64,000 nucleotides of DNA, taken from Bordetella genomosp. 13. Its GTDB lineage: Bacteria; Pseudomonadota; Gammaproteobacteria; Burkholderiales; Burkholderiaceae_B. The notes beneath the pieces are model-generated. The model saw only the letters and a program-made list of their open reading frames with translations, did not search any database and was not told the origin of the DNA. A program made the translations under genes and the position numbers. The stretch lies in contig NZ_VEHL01000009.1 of assembly GCF_007679965.1 (NCBI RefSeq), forward strand, positions 62,001 through 126,000, given 5' to 3'. Below, one piece after another: positions 1 through 10,492 of the stretch (positions within the stretch are counted from its first letter, which is position 1; every line of letters starts with the position of its first letter).

Positions 1-692
1 GGCGTGGTGCACAGGCCTTCCGCGTTGACGCTGTAGCTTTCCGGGCAGATGACCGCGCTGCCGTCGGCGCGCAGCATGACCGCGCCGGGCAGCAGCTGGT
101 GGTACGTCTCTTCGGGTTCTTCGCCCGGCTGGGGTTCGGGCGGAATGTTATGCGCCGCGATCAGCATCGAATACGTGCCGGCGAGCACCGACACGTCGGC
201 GGGCACGGTGTAGCTGGTGCCGGACACCGTCGCCGTCTTGCCGCCCAGGGCCATGGCGCCCGCGATGGTGCGCGTGCGTTCGTCGATCAGCAGGGTGAAG
301 GCGCCGCTGGCGCCCGTGAGCGTGATGAACGATCCGTTGGTCGATTGGGTGAAGGTGCCGCTGGTGTCGGTCAGTCCGTAGACGGTGTGCAGCACCTTCA
401 GCCCGTAGGCGCCGGTGCCCATGTCCAGCGTCAGGCGCCAGGTGTCGCCGATGTCGGCCACGACGTCGTAGACACGGACGTTGCCCGCATTGCCCGCAAT
501 GGGCGCCAGGCCGAGACGGGCGGCCGTGTCCAGCGAGGCTTGCGTGACCGCGTCCACGGGAGGGGGGGGATTCTCGGGCGTGGTGGGCGTCTCGGGAGGC
601 GGCGTCTGTTCGTCGTCGTCATCGCCGCCACCGCCGCCGCAGGCGGCCAGGAACAGCGGGAACAGCAGGGTTGCAGCCAGTTTCTTGTTCAT
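1..692 (-). CDS. Putative lipoprotein, C-terminus cut by window edge
   Basis: The reading frame runs leftward from an ATG at 692 and stays open to the window edge, so the C-terminus is missing. It opens with a basic-hydrophobic signal ending in the lipobox LAAC (Cys18), followed by a Gly-rich and Asp-rich linker and a Pro/Glu-rich stretch typical of lipoproteins tethered in the envelope. The rest resembles the gene at 1426-2676 nearly residue for residue in places (for example the shared block TRTIAG), so the two are paralogues. An in-frame ATG also lies one codon upstream (695); 692 is chosen because it aligns with the paralogue's start. The function is unknown. A Gram-negative outer-membrane or periplasmic location is inferred from the lipobox only. 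Confidence 0.8.
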   Translation of the reverse strand, partial: MNKKLAATLLFPLFLAACGGGGGDDDDEQTPPPETPTTPENPPPPVDAVTQASLDTAARLGLAPIAGNAGNVRVYDVVADIGDTWRLTLDMGTGAYGLKVLHTVYGLTDTSGTFTQSTNGSFITLTGASGAFTLLIDERTRTIAGAMALGGKTATVSGTSYTVPADVSVLAGTYSMLIAAHNIPPEPQPGEEPEETYHQLLPGAVMLRADGSAVICPESYSVNAEGLCTT

Positions 693-830
693 CATTCGTA
701 GGGTTCGACAAAGGATTATGGGACAGGCTTTTGTTTCCTGCTGCGGCGCGCGTGATTGCGGTCTTCGCAATACGCTATTTTTTTCGCAGGCTGCGGCGAG
801 GGACGCGGCAGAATAGCGCCCAGAATCTTG

Positions 831-855
831 CTGCCTGACAACCAAATGTTACCGC
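831..855 (-). promoter_or_regulatory. Conserved upstream element, copy 1
   Basis: A block about 140-160 bases upstream of the first lipoprotein gene is shared with the block at 2791-2811 upstream of its paralogue. On the gene strand both read GCGGTAACA, then a short variable stretch, then TGTC or TCGGCAGG. Either the duplication carried its promoter region or the block is a kept regulatory site. No -10/-35 pair was assigned. Confidence 0.4.
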
Positions 856-905
856 GTCTTGCTCCTGGACTGTCATGAAAAAGTAATGGAGCAAAAGGGC
901 CGCCG

Positions 906-1355
906 CTACGCCTTCCGCATGCCGACATGCGCGATGCCGTCTTCCATATAAACGTCGGTGGCCGATACGAACCCATGGCCCGCATAGAACGCCTGCAGAC
1001 GGTGCTGCGCGCCCAGGTAGATGGGAGCTTCCGGCCATAGCCGCCGCACCGCCTGCAGCGCCTGGCGCATCAATTCGTGGCCCAGCCCGCGGCCGCGCGC
1101 CGCGGCGGCGGTGACCACGCGGCCGATCACGGCGTCGCCGTCATGGCCGGCGGGGTCCAGCAGCCGCGCCCCGGCGACCAGCGCGCCGTTCTCCCAGCCC
1201 ATCAGGTGCCAGGTGTCGCCGGCCAGGTCCTGGCCGTCCAGATCGAGGAAGACGCATTGCTGTTCCACCACGAAGACCTCGCTGCGCAGGCGCAGCAGGG
1301 CGTACAGCTCGGTCGTGGTGAGGTCGGCGTGGGGTTTGCAGGTCCAGGTGGGCAC
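906..1355 (-). CDS. GNAT N-acetyltransferase, ElaA family
   Basis: A 149-residue protein of the ElaA type of GCN5-related acetyltransferases, which move an acetyl group from acetyl-CoA to an amine; the substrate is unknown. Seen directly: LYALLRLRSEVFVVEQ near the N-terminus, VIGRVVTAAAARGRGLGHELM (acetyl-CoA pyrophosphate loop, RGRGLG) in the middle, YLGAQHRLQAFYAGHGF and EDGIAHVGM at the end, all standard for ElaA. The frame has no ATG near the family's usual start, so a GTG at 1355 is proposed because it gives the normal family length. The gene sits between two paralogous lipoprotein genes on the same strand; nothing links their functions. Confidence 0.85.
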   Translation of the reverse strand: MPTWTCKPHADLTTTELYALLRLRSEVFVVEQQCVFLDLDGQDLAGDTWHLMGWENGALVAGARLLDPAGHDGDAVIGRVVTAAAARGRGLGHELMRQALQAVRRLWPEAPIYLGAQHRLQAFYAGHGFVSATDVYMEDGIAHVGMRKA

Positions 1356-1425
1356 GGCGTGAACGGTGTATGTGCCACGCAGGCATCGGGCGCCTGCTTC
1401 GATGAAGCAGGCGCCGCGCGCGGGA

Positions 1426-2676
1426 TCAGTTCCCGCTGATGTGGCAGGTCGACATCGTACCGGGATACCGGTAATCGGCCACCAGCAGCAGGCTGGCCGA
1501 CAGCGGCAGGAGGTACTCGGAATCGAACTCGGGTTCGGTGCCGTCGGTCGGCGTGGCCGTGAAGACGGCGCTGGCCAGGCCGGGCAGCGCCGTGGGGTCG
1601 TCATCGCGATAGGCGTGCTGGTTGTATTGCAATGTGGTGCGCCGGGTGGCGCCGTCCGCGTCGGTCCAGGCCAGCGCGGTGCCCGAGATGCTCAAGGTGC
1701 CGGTGGGCTTGCCGCTGCTGCTGCACGTCCAGGCGCCGTCCATTTCCGTGCCTTGCAGGGCCTGCTGCCTGACCAGGTAGGTCACGCCGGTGATCGGGAA
1801 GATGGCATCGCCCTCGCGCGGCACGTCCAGCGCCAGCACGGGGCCGCGGTCGCCGGCCTGGACGCGGATGGGGCCCAGGTCCAGGGTCTGCTCGTCGGAC
1901 TGGGTGACGACCGCGTGCAGCAGCCCGTCCGCCTGGTTCAGCGACACTTCTGCCGGGAAGGGCGGGTTCTCGTCCCCATCGGGATCCACGCAGCGTCCCT
2001 CGGCATTGAAGGTGCTTTCCACGCACAGCGCCGACGCGCCATCGGCGCCGATCCGCAAGGCGCCGAAGGTCGCCTGGTATTCCACGGGCAGGGGAGGCGT
2101 TCCGTCGTCCGACTCGCTCGGCAGGGCGCGGGCGTAGAGGTCGAGCAGATAGGTGCCGGCCAGCACGGCCCGATCGACCGGCGCGGCGTAGGCGGTGCCG
2201 CTGACCGAGGCGGTCATGCCGCCCAGCGCCACGGTGCCCGCGATGGTGCGCGTGCGGTCGTCGATCAGCAGCGTGAACACGCCGCCCGCGCCCGTCACCG
2301 TGGAGAATGCGCCGTTGGCGGTCCGCGCGAAGGTCCCGCTGGTGCCGGTCAGGTCGTAGGCGGTGTACAGCACGGCCAGCGTGTAGGCGCCGGTATCGAG
2401 GTTCAGCGTCAGCCGCCACGAATCGCCCATGTCGGCGACCAGGTCATACACGCGCACCGAGTCGGTGTTGCCGGCGATGGGCGCCAGGCCCAGCTGGGCG
2501 GCCGTGGCCAGCGATGCCTGGGTCACGGGGTCGACGGGAGGCGGCGGCGCGGAATCGTCGGGAGGCGGCGTTTCGGTGACGGGGGGCGGCGTGTCGTCAT
2601 CGTCCGAACCGCCGCCGCCGCCGCACGCGGCCAGGAATACGGGAAAAAGCAAGGTGAGGGCCAGCTTCTTTCTCAT
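1426..2676 (-). CDS. Putative lipoprotein, paralogue of the gene at 1-692
   Basis: A 416-residue predicted lipoprotein. The signal peptide starts MRKKLALTLL and ends in lipobox LAAC with Cys18 as the lipidated residue; a Gly5 run, an Asp-rich segment and a Pro-rich linker follow up to about residue 50. The remainder has no recognised enzyme motif and reads as a repetitive beta-rich domain pair: one part matches the upstream paralogue and a second (from about residue 175) contains EYQATFGALRIGADG and further beta-like strands. A purine-rich AGGCGGA precedes the ATG. No function can be assigned. Tandem paralogy suggests either dosage or divergence for different ligands. Confidence 0.8.
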   Translation of the reverse strand: MRKKLALTLLFPVFLAACGGGGGSDDDDTPPPVTETPPPDDSAPPPPVDPVTQASLATAAQLGLAPIAGNTDSVRVYDLVADMGDSWRLTLNLDTGAYTLAVLYTAYDLTGTSGTFARTANGAFSTVTGAGGVFTLLIDDRTRTIAGTVALGGMTASVSGTAYAAPVDRAVLAGTYLLDLYARALPSESDDGTPPLPVEYQATFGALRIGADGASALCVESTFNAEGRCVDPDGDENPPFPAEVSLNQADGLLHAVVTQSDEQTLDLGPIRVQAGDRGPVLALDVPREGDAIFPITGVTYLVRQQALQGTEMDGAWTCSSSGKPTGTLSISGTALAWTDADGATRRTTLQYNQHAYRDDDPTALPGLASAVFTATPTDGTEPEFDSEYLLPLSASLLLVADYRYPGTMSTCHISGN

Positions 2677-2790
2677 GGAATCCGCCTGAGGGATGAGGGA
2701 AAAACGTAGGGAGGTCTCGCGGCGTCCGGCAGGGTATGGGGGAGGGGCGCGACGAGGGCAGACGGAGCATAGCCGGCCAGGTTTTGCCGC

Positions 2791-2811
2791 CTGCCGACAT
2801 TGTGTTACCGC
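2791..2811 (-). promoter_or_regulatory. Conserved upstream element, copy 2
   Basis: Counterpart of the element at 831-855, located about 115-135 bases upstream of the second lipoprotein gene. The two share GCGGTAACA and a following TGTC/GGCAGGC-like block, although most intergenic bases around them differ. Role inferred from conservation only. Confidence 0.4.
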
Positions 2812-2919
2812 CTTTTAGTGGGCGCTGAACGAGAGCTGAACCGCCCCGGAGGCGCATGCGGCAGGGCCGTCCTTTCGATGACAACGGAAAGACAGAGGCC
2901 ACGGGTATACCCTCGGTAT

Positions 2920-2970
2920 GAAAATTTATTTTCTTTAATACAATGTGTGTGTAAACAGATTTACACGCAC
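2920..2970 (+). promoter_or_regulatory. Promoter with two palindromes ahead of the RpiR-family gene
   Basis: The 332-base gap 2677-3008 holds an AT-rich island just before the regulator gene. A palindrome GAAAA-TTTA-TTTTC occupies 2920-2933. A good -10 hexamer TACAAT is at 2939-2944, with no convincing -35. Directly after it is a 26-base inverted repeat at 2945-2970, with 11-base arms GTGtGTGTAAA and TTTACACgCAC (one mismatch) around CAGA. A palindrome covering the expected transcription start is a typical repressor position, so autoregulation by the adjacent RpiR-family protein is inferred. Confidence 0.6.
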
Positions 2971-3008
2971 CGTCGCCAGCCCTCCGCGTTTCTCTCCTTA
3001 ACCCCCTC

Positions 3009-3896
3009 GTGTCCCCCTCCAAGGCCAAGGCCGCTCCCTCGATCGCCGACCGCATCGCCCGCGCGCAACCGGAATTCAGTCCGGCCCAGCACGCCATGGC
3101 CGAGTACGTCCTGGCGCATCATTTCCGGGCGGCCACCATGACCATCGACGAATTCGCGGCGGCCGCCGGTGTGTCGGTGGCCAGCGCGAACCGGTTCGCG
3201 AAGGCGCTCGGCCTGCCGGGTTACCCGCAGTTCCGCGCCGAGCTGGCGCGCGGTTTCGAGGCCGCGCTCGAGCCCGTGGAGAAGCTGCGCACCGAGCTGG
3301 CCCAGTCGGCCAGCGCCGCCCAGATCTTCGCCGCGTCGCTGCAGGAAGACATCGCCAACGCGCAGCGCACGCTGCAGTCACTGGACGCCAATGCCTGCGA
3401 GCGCGCGGTCGACGCCATCCTGGCGGCGCAGCGCGTGTTCATCATCGGCTTCGGCGCCAGTGGGTTCCTGGCCGGCATGCTGCACCGCGCGCTGTGCATG
3501 CACCTGAACATGGTCGAATCGCTGGCCAGCGCGGGCGGGGTGTCCCACGCCGCGCGCCGCATGTCGCGCATGACGCGCGACGACCTGGTCATCGCCATCG
3601 CGTTCCCGCGCTACCTGTCCGACACCGTCACGCTGGCCCGCGCGGCGCAGCAGGCCGGCGTGCCGGTGCTGGCGCTGACCGACAAGCCCACTTCGCCGCT
3701 GGCGCCCACCGCTTCCGTCGCGCTGTACGCGCACAGCGGCCGCCAGCTCAGTCCCAACTCCGAAAGCGCGGCCCTCGGGCTCATCGAGGCCCTGGCGGCC
3801 GCGGTGGCGTACCGCGCCAAGAATTCCGTTGCCGCGGCGGCCGGCGTGACCGAGTCCGTGATGCCGTGGCTCATCCATGGTGTAGGAAAACGATGA
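3009..3896 (+). CDS. RpiR/MurR-family transcriptional regulator (HTH + SIS)
   Basis: A 295-residue regulator with an N-terminal RpiR-type helix-turn-helix (about residues 10-85, including MTIDEFAAAAGVSVASANRF and GYPQFR) and a C-terminal SIS sugar-isomerase fold (about 120-260, including IIGFGASG). SIS domains in this family usually bind phosphorylated sugars or related metabolites. The proposed start is a GTG; the next in-frame ATG (3096) would remove part of the HTH. Its stop overlaps the isoaspartyl peptidase gene by four bases (ATGA), so it is the first gene of the peptide-uptake operon and its likely regulator. Which ligand it senses is unknown; a muropeptide-derived or amino-sugar signal would be consistent with the family. 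Confidence 0.88.
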   Translation: MSPSKAKAAPSIADRIARAQPEFSPAQHAMAEYVLAHHFRAATMTIDEFAAAAGVSVASANRFAKALGLPGYPQFRAELARGFEAALEPVEKLRTELAQSASAAQIFAASLQEDIANAQRTLQSLDANACERAVDAILAAQRVFIIGFGASGFLAGMLHRALCMHLNMVESLASAGGVSHAARRMSRMTRDDLVIAIAFPRYLSDTVTLARAAQQAGVPVLALTDKPTSPLAPTASVALYAHSGRQLSPNSESAALGLIEALAAAVAYRAKNSVAAAAGVTESVMPWLIHGVGKR

Positions 3897-4873
3897 TTCA
3901 ACCTGTGATCGCCATTCATGGCGGCGCCGGCGCGATGTCGCGCGCGGCCATGTCCCCCGAGAAGGAACAGGAATACCTGTCCGCGCTGACCCGCATCCTG
4001 GCCGCGGGCCAGGCCGTGCTGGCGGCCGGCGGCAGCGCCCTGGACGCCGTCACCGAGGCCGTGCGCCTGCTTGAGGACTGTCCGCTGTTCAACGCGGGTC
4101 ACGGCGCCGTGTTCACCAGCGCCGGCACCCATGAGCTGGACGCGTCCATCATGGACGGCGCCACGCTGCGCTCGGGCGCCATCGCCAACGTCGATTGCCT
4201 GCGCAATCCGGTGCTGGCCGCACGCAAGGTGATGGAAGAAAGCAAGCACGTGTTTTTCGTGGGCGAGGGCGCGGAAGCCTTCGCGCGCGAACACGGCCTG
4301 GAAGTCGTCGACCCTTCGTACTTCTCCACCGAGGCCCGCCGTGAGCAGCTGCTGCGCGTGCAGCGCGAGACGCCCGACGCGGCCGTGCTGGACCACGACG
4401 GCCAGGCCCTGGTGGCACGCGGCCAGCCCGCCCCGGCCGATCCGCTGGATGCCGACAAGAAGCTGGGCACCGTGGGCGCCGTGGCGGTGGACGCGCAGGG
4501 CAACGTGGCTGCGGCCACGTCCACCGGCGGCATCACGAACAAGCAGGTGGGCCGCGTGGGCGACGCGCCGATGATCGGCGCGGGCTGCTACGCCAGCAAC
4601 CGCACCTGCGCGGTGTCCACCACGGGCACCGGCGAGATGTTCATCCGCATGGTCGCCGCGTACGACGTGGCCGCCCAGATGGAATATTGCGGCACGCCGC
4701 TGGCCGAGGCCGCGCGCCGCGTGGTCGAGGACAAGCTGCCCACCATCGGCGGCAAGGGCGGCCTGATCGCCGTCGACGCGCAGGGCAACGTGGCCTTGCC
4801 GTTCAACACCGAAGGTATGTACCGTGGCTATGCCCGCGTGGGCGAGCCTCCCGTGGCGTCCATCTATCGATGA
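3893..4873 (+). CDS. iaaA: Isoaspartyl peptidase / plant-type L-asparaginase
   Basis: A 326-residue N-terminal-nucleophile hydrolase that cleaves beta-aspartyl (isoaspartyl) dipeptides and, more weakly, asparagine. It is made as a precursor that self-cleaves before a threonine: here Gly192-Thr193 in the motif LGTVGAVAVD. Other family marks visible are AIHGGAGA at the start, GHGAVFT (about 69-75), and STTGTGEMFIR. Four-base overlap with the upstream regulator and a short gap to the ABC transporter ATPase indicate co-transcription. In E. coli iaaA likewise heads the gsiABCD operon, which supports both assignments. Nothing is missing from the active site as far as can be read. Confidence 0.93.
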   Translation: MIQPVIAIHGGAGAMSRAAMSPEKEQEYLSALTRILAAGQAVLAAGGSALDAVTEAVRLLEDCPLFNAGHGAVFTSAGTHELDASIMDGATLRSGAIANVDCLRNPVLAARKVMEESKHVFFVGEGAEAFAREHGLEVVDPSYFSTEARREQLLRVQRETPDAAVLDHDGQALVARGQPAPADPLDADKKLGTVGAVAVDAQGNVAAATSTGGITNKQVGRVGDAPMIGAGCYASNRTCAVSTTGTGEMFIRMVAAYDVAAQMEYCGTPLAEAARRVVEDKLPTIGGKGGLIAVDAQGNVALPFNTEGMYRGYARVGEPPVASIYR

Positions 4874-4915
4874 CCGCCGCCGATTTACGTAGTCTGCAAG
4901 ATAGGAACAATCAAG

Positions 4916-6790
<1,875 letters not shown>

Positions 6791-6849
6791 TTTTTCCTAG
6801 CAGTCCTCTTCCACCAAAACCGACCTCTCCGAGAAGACAGGAGCCTTAC

Positions 6850-8403
6850 ATGAAATTCGTATCGCGCCCGACCAAGATCATGGCCGCCGCAGCGCTGGCC
6901 TTTGGCGTGCTGGCGTCGCCCATGGCGATGGCTGCCAAGGACGTTACCCTCGCGGTTGCCATCGCGCTGGAAACGCTGGATCCCTACAACACCAACAGCA
7001 CCCTGAACCAGGCGGCCGGCAAGGCCTACTACGAAGGCCTGTTCGAGTTCGACAAGGACCTGAAGATCCAGAAGGTGCTGGCCACCGACTACAGCGTCAC
7101 CGAAGACGGCCTGGAATACACGTTCAAGCTGCGCCAGGGCGTGAAGTTCCAGGACGGCACCGACTTCAACGCCGAAGCGGTCAAGATCAACTTCGACCGT
7201 CCTGCCAATCCGGACAACCGCCTGTCGCGCTACATCCAGTTCAGCGTGATCAAGCAGATCGACGTCATCGATCCCTACACCGTCAAGATCACGCTGAAGA
7301 AGCCGTTCTCGGCCTTCATCAACGCGCTGGCCCATCCCGCCGCCATGATGATCTCGCCGGCCGCCCTGAAGAAGTGGGGCAAGGACATCGGCTTCCACCC
7401 CGTGGGCACCGGCCCCTTCGAATTCGTCGAATGGAAGCCCGCCGAGTACCTGAAGGTCAAGAAGTTCGACGGCTACTGGAAGAAGGGCTACCCGAAGATC
7501 GACACCCTGACCTTCCGCACCGTCACCGACAACAACACGCGCGCCGCGGTGGTGCAGACGGGCGAGGCCCATTTCGCCTTCCCGGTGCCGTTCGAGCAGG
7601 CCGCCGTGCTGGCCAAGAACGACAAGATCGAACTGGTCGACCACCAGAACTCGATCATGGCGCGCTACCTGTCGATGAACGTGCAGCAGAAGCCGTTCGA
7701 CAACGTCAAGGTCCGCCAGGCCATCAACTACGCCATCAACAAGCAGGCCCTGGCCAAGGTGGCTTTCGCCGGCTACGCCACCCCGGTGGACGGCGTGGTG
7801 CCGCAAGGCGTGGATTTCGCGCACAAGATCGGCCAATGGCCGTACGATCCCAAGAAGGCCAAGGCGCTGCTGGCCGAGGCCGGCTTCCCCAACGGCTTCG
7901 AAAGCACGCTGTGGTCCGCCTACAACGACGGCACGTCGGTGAAGGTGGTGCAGTTCCTGCAGCAGCAGCTGGCCCAGGTCGGCGTCAAGGTCTCGGTCGA
8001 GGTGCTGGAATCCGGCCAGCGCGTGCAGCGCGTGCAGCAGGTGCAGAAGCCCGAGGAAGCCAAGGTCCGCATGTACTACGCCGGCTGGTCCTCGTCGACC
8101 GGCGAGGCCGACTGGGGCCTGCGTCCGCTGCTGACCACCGCCGCGTTCCCGCCGGTGCTGAACAACGTGTCGTACTACTCGAACAAGAAGGTCGACGACG
8201 ACATCGCCAACGCGCTGGCCACGGTCAACCGCGACGAGAAGACCAAGCTGTACAAGGATGCCCAGGAAACCATCTGGAACGACGCCCCGTGGGCCTTCCT
8301 GGTGACCCAGAACAACCTGTACGTGCGTTCGAAGAACCTGTCCGGCATCTACGTCGAGCCCGACACCTCGTTCTGGTTCGGCGATATCGACCTGAAGCAG
8401 TAA
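6850..8403 (+). CDS. gsiB: Peptide ABC transporter substrate-binding protein (GsiB-like)
   Basis: A 517-residue periplasmic binding protein of the family-5 class (SBP_bac_5), the ligand-capturing part of the importer. The Sec signal peptide ends in AMA with cleavage expected between residues 28 and 29. Family features are visible: LETLDPYNTNSTLNQAA, YTFKLRQGVKFQDG, FHPVGTGPFEF and VRQAINYAINK. A strong GGAG-type ribosome site precedes the ATG (ACAGGAGCC). It follows the ATPase by 59 bases and is followed by a stable hairpin before the permease genes, a usual way of making more binding protein than membrane subunits. Ligand: glutathione or another short peptide, inferred from context. Confidence 0.9.
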   Translation: MKFVSRPTKIMAAAALAFGVLASPMAMAAKDVTLAVAIALETLDPYNTNSTLNQAAGKAYYEGLFEFDKDLKIQKVLATDYSVTEDGLEYTFKLRQGVKFQDGTDFNAEAVKINFDRPANPDNRLSRYIQFSVIKQIDVIDPYTVKITLKKPFSAFINALAHPAAMMISPAALKKWGKDIGFHPVGTGPFEFVEWKPAEYLKVKKFDGYWKKGYPKIDTLTFRTVTDNNTRAAVVQTGEAHFAFPVPFEQAAVLAKNDKIELVDHQNSIMARYLSMNVQQKPFDNVKVRQAINYAINKQALAKVAFAGYATPVDGVVPQGVDFAHKIGQWPYDPKKAKALLAEAGFPNGFESTLWSAYNDGTSVKVVQFLQQQLAQVGVKVSVEVLESGQRVQRVQQVQKPEEAKVRMYYAGWSSSTGEADWGLRPLLTTAAFPPVLNNVSYYSNKKVDDDIANALATVNRDEKTKLYKDAQETIWNDAPWAFLVTQNNLYVRSKNLSGIYVEPDTSFWFGDIDLKQ

Positions 8404-8465
8404 GCAGCAAGGCAGCAAACCCGCGAGCGTAAACCCGCGAGCTTTCAATCGCGTTATGCCGCATC

Positions 8466-8493
8466 GGCCGGGAGGCGAGTCCTCCCGGCCTTT
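8466..8493 (+). terminator. Intra-operon hairpin between binding protein and permease
   Basis: A perfect 10-base-pair stem, GGCCGGGAGG at 8466-8475 and CCTCCCGGCC at 8481-8490 around the loop CGAGT, followed by only TTT. It lies in the 106-base gap after gsiB. The short T-run suggests partial termination or protection of the upstream transcript end rather than full termination, because the permease genes have no separate visible promoter. Confidence 0.65.
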
Positions 8494-8509
8494 GCCGCAG
8501 GAATTCTCA

Positions 8510-9430
8510 ATGTTCACCTACATCGTCAAACGTCTATTGGGCATGATCCCCACGCTGCTGCTGGTGGCCGTGGTCGTGTTCCTCTTCGTGCACATGCTGC
8601 CGGGCGACCCCGCGCGCCTGGCCGCCGGCCAGGAAGCCGATCAGACCACCGTCGAGCTGGTCCGCAAGGAACTGGGCCTGGACCTGCCCCTGCCGCAGCA
8701 GTTCGTGCGCTACTTCAGCCACATGATGCAAGGCGACCTGGGCACCTCGCTGCGCAGCAAGCGACCCGTCGCCACGGAGATCGCCGAGCGCTTCATGCCC
8801 ACCCTGTGGCTCACGCTGGCCGCGATGGCCTGGTCCGTGACCTTCGGCATGGTCATCGGCATCGTCTCGGCCGTCTGGCGCAACAAGTGGCCCGATCGCC
8901 TGGGCATGACGCTGGCGGTGTCCGGCATTTCGTTCCCCGCCTTCGCGCTGGGCATGGTGCTGATGCAGATCTTCTCCGTCGAGCTGGGATGGCTGCCCAC
9001 GGTGGGCGCCTCCAGCTGGCAGCACTACATCCTGCCGTCCATCACGCTGGGCGCGGCCGTGGCCGCGGTGATGGCCCGCTTCACGCGCGCCTCGTTCGTC
9101 GAGGTCATCCAGGAAGACTTCGTGCGCACCGCGCGCGCCAAGGGCCTGTCCGAACGCGTGGTGGTGACCAAGCACACGCTGCGCAACGCGCTGATCCCGG
9201 TGGTCACCATGATGGGCCTGCAGTTCGGCTTCCTGCTGGGCGGCTCCATCGTGGTCGAGACCGTGTTCAACTGGCCCGGACTGGGCCGCCTGCTGGTCGA
9301 CGCCGTCACCCAGCGCGACTATCCGGTGATCCAGGGCCTGGTGCTGCTGTTCTCGCTGGAATTCATCCTGATCAACCTGATTGTCGACGTGCTGTACGGC
9401 GTCATCAATCCCAGCATTCGCTACAAGTGA
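8510..9430 (+). CDS. gsiC: Peptide ABC transporter permease (GsiC-like)
   Basis: A 306-residue inner-membrane permease with the DppB/GsiC layout: an N-terminal segment MFTYIVKRLLGMIP, a first membrane span, the periplasmic motif VFLFVHMLPGDP, then five further spans. The coupling helix that touches the ATPase is visible as ARAKGLSERVV near residues 205-215, followed by HTLRNALIPV. The ATG at 8510 is chosen because it matches the family start; a CAGGAATT ribosome site precedes it. It pairs with the permease encoded eight bases downstream. Confidence 0.9.
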   Translation: MFTYIVKRLLGMIPTLLLVAVVVFLFVHMLPGDPARLAAGQEADQTTVELVRKELGLDLPLPQQFVRYFSHMMQGDLGTSLRSKRPVATEIAERFMPTLWLTLAAMAWSVTFGMVIGIVSAVWRNKWPDRLGMTLAVSGISFPAFALGMVLMQIFSVELGWLPTVGASSWQHYILPSITLGAAVAAVMARFTRASFVEVIQEDFVRTARAKGLSERVVVTKHTLRNALIPVVTMMGLQFGFLLGGSIVVETVFNWPGLGRLLVDAVTQRDYPVIQGLVLLFSLEFILINLIVDVLYGVINPSIRYK

Positions 9431-9438
9431 GGGCGGGC

Positions 9439-10374
9439 ATGAGCAATATCGAAACCGCCTCGGCCACCACCGAAGCCGCCGCCGCCGGTCCCGGCGCGGC
9501 GCCCGCCGTGGCCGCGCAGGCCGCGGTGCGTACCCCCGCCACCGAATTCTGGCGCAAGTTCCGCAAGCAGAAGCTGGCATTGGCCGCCGGCCTGTTCGTG
9601 CTGCTGCTGGTCCTGGCCGCGGTGTTCGCGCCCTGGCTGGTGCCGTTCGACCCGGAAAACTTCTTCGACTACGACGCGCTGAACGCCACGCCCTCGTGGA
9701 CGCACTGGTTCGGCGTGGATTCGCTGGGCCGCGACATCTTCAGCCGCGTGCTGATGGGCGCGCGCATCTCGCTGGCCGCGGGCTTCCTGTCGGTGGCCAT
9801 GGGCGCCGTCGTGGGCACGCTGATGGGCCTGATGGCCGGCTACTACGAAGGCTGGTGGGAGCGCATCACCATGCGCATCTCCGACGTGCTGCTGGCCTTC
9901 CCGGGCATGCTGCTGGCCATCGGCGTGGTGGCCATCCTGGGTTCCAGCATGGTCAACGTGATCGTGGCCGTGGCCGTATTCAGCGTGCCGGCCTTCGCCC
10001 GCCTGGTGCGCGGCAACACGCTGGCCATCAAGCAGATGACCTACGTCGAGGCCGTGCGCAGCGTGGGCGCGTCCGACTGGACCATCATCATGCGCCACAT
10101 CCTGCCGGGCACCATCTCGCCCATCGTGGTGTACGGCACCATGCGGATCGGCACATCGATCATCACGGCGGCCAGCCTGTCCTTCCTGGGCATGGGTGCG
10201 CAACCGCCCACGCCCGAGTGGGGCGCCATGCTGAACGAAGCCCGCGCCGACATGGTCATGGCCCCGCACATCGCGATCTTCCCCGCGCTGGCGATCTTCC
10301 TGACCGTGCTGGCCTTCAACCTGCTGGGCGACGGCCTGCGCGACGCGCTGGACCCCAAGATCGACCGCAAGTAA
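9439..10374 (+). CDS. gsiD: Peptide ABC transporter permease (GsiD-like)
   Basis: A 311-residue partner permease of the DppC/GsiD type. An Ala-rich leader of about 35 residues precedes the conserved FWRKFRKQKLALAAG and first span; WFGVDSLGRDIFSR is the family hallmark, and the ATPase-contact loop is EAVRSVGASDWTIIMRHILP. The end matches DppC proteins (NLLGDGLRDALDP). Eight bases separate it from the upstream permease, so the two are surely co-translated. The Ala-rich leader is longer than in most relatives but shows no other oddity. Confidence 0.9.
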   Translation: MSNIETASATTEAAAAGPGAAPAVAAQAAVRTPATEFWRKFRKQKLALAAGLFVLLLVLAAVFAPWLVPFDPENFFDYDALNATPSWTHWFGVDSLGRDIFSRVLMGARISLAAGFLSVAMGAVVGTLMGLMAGYYEGWWERITMRISDVLLAFPGMLLAIGVVAILGSSMVNVIVAVAVFSVPAFARLVRGNTLAIKQMTYVEAVRSVGASDWTIIMRHILPGTISPIVVYGTMRIGTSIITAASLSFLGMGAQPPTPEWGAMLNEARADMVMAPHIAIFPALAIFLTVLAFNLLGDGLRDALDPKIDRK

Positions 10375-10492
10375 GCGGACCGCGGCGCCCTGGCGGCGCG
10401 CGCCGTCCCGCGGCAATCGTGCTGCCGGCCGGCCCCGGTGGGGCCGGCCGATTCTTTTCCAGGAGGCTGTGCGGCCACGCACGGAAGCATTC

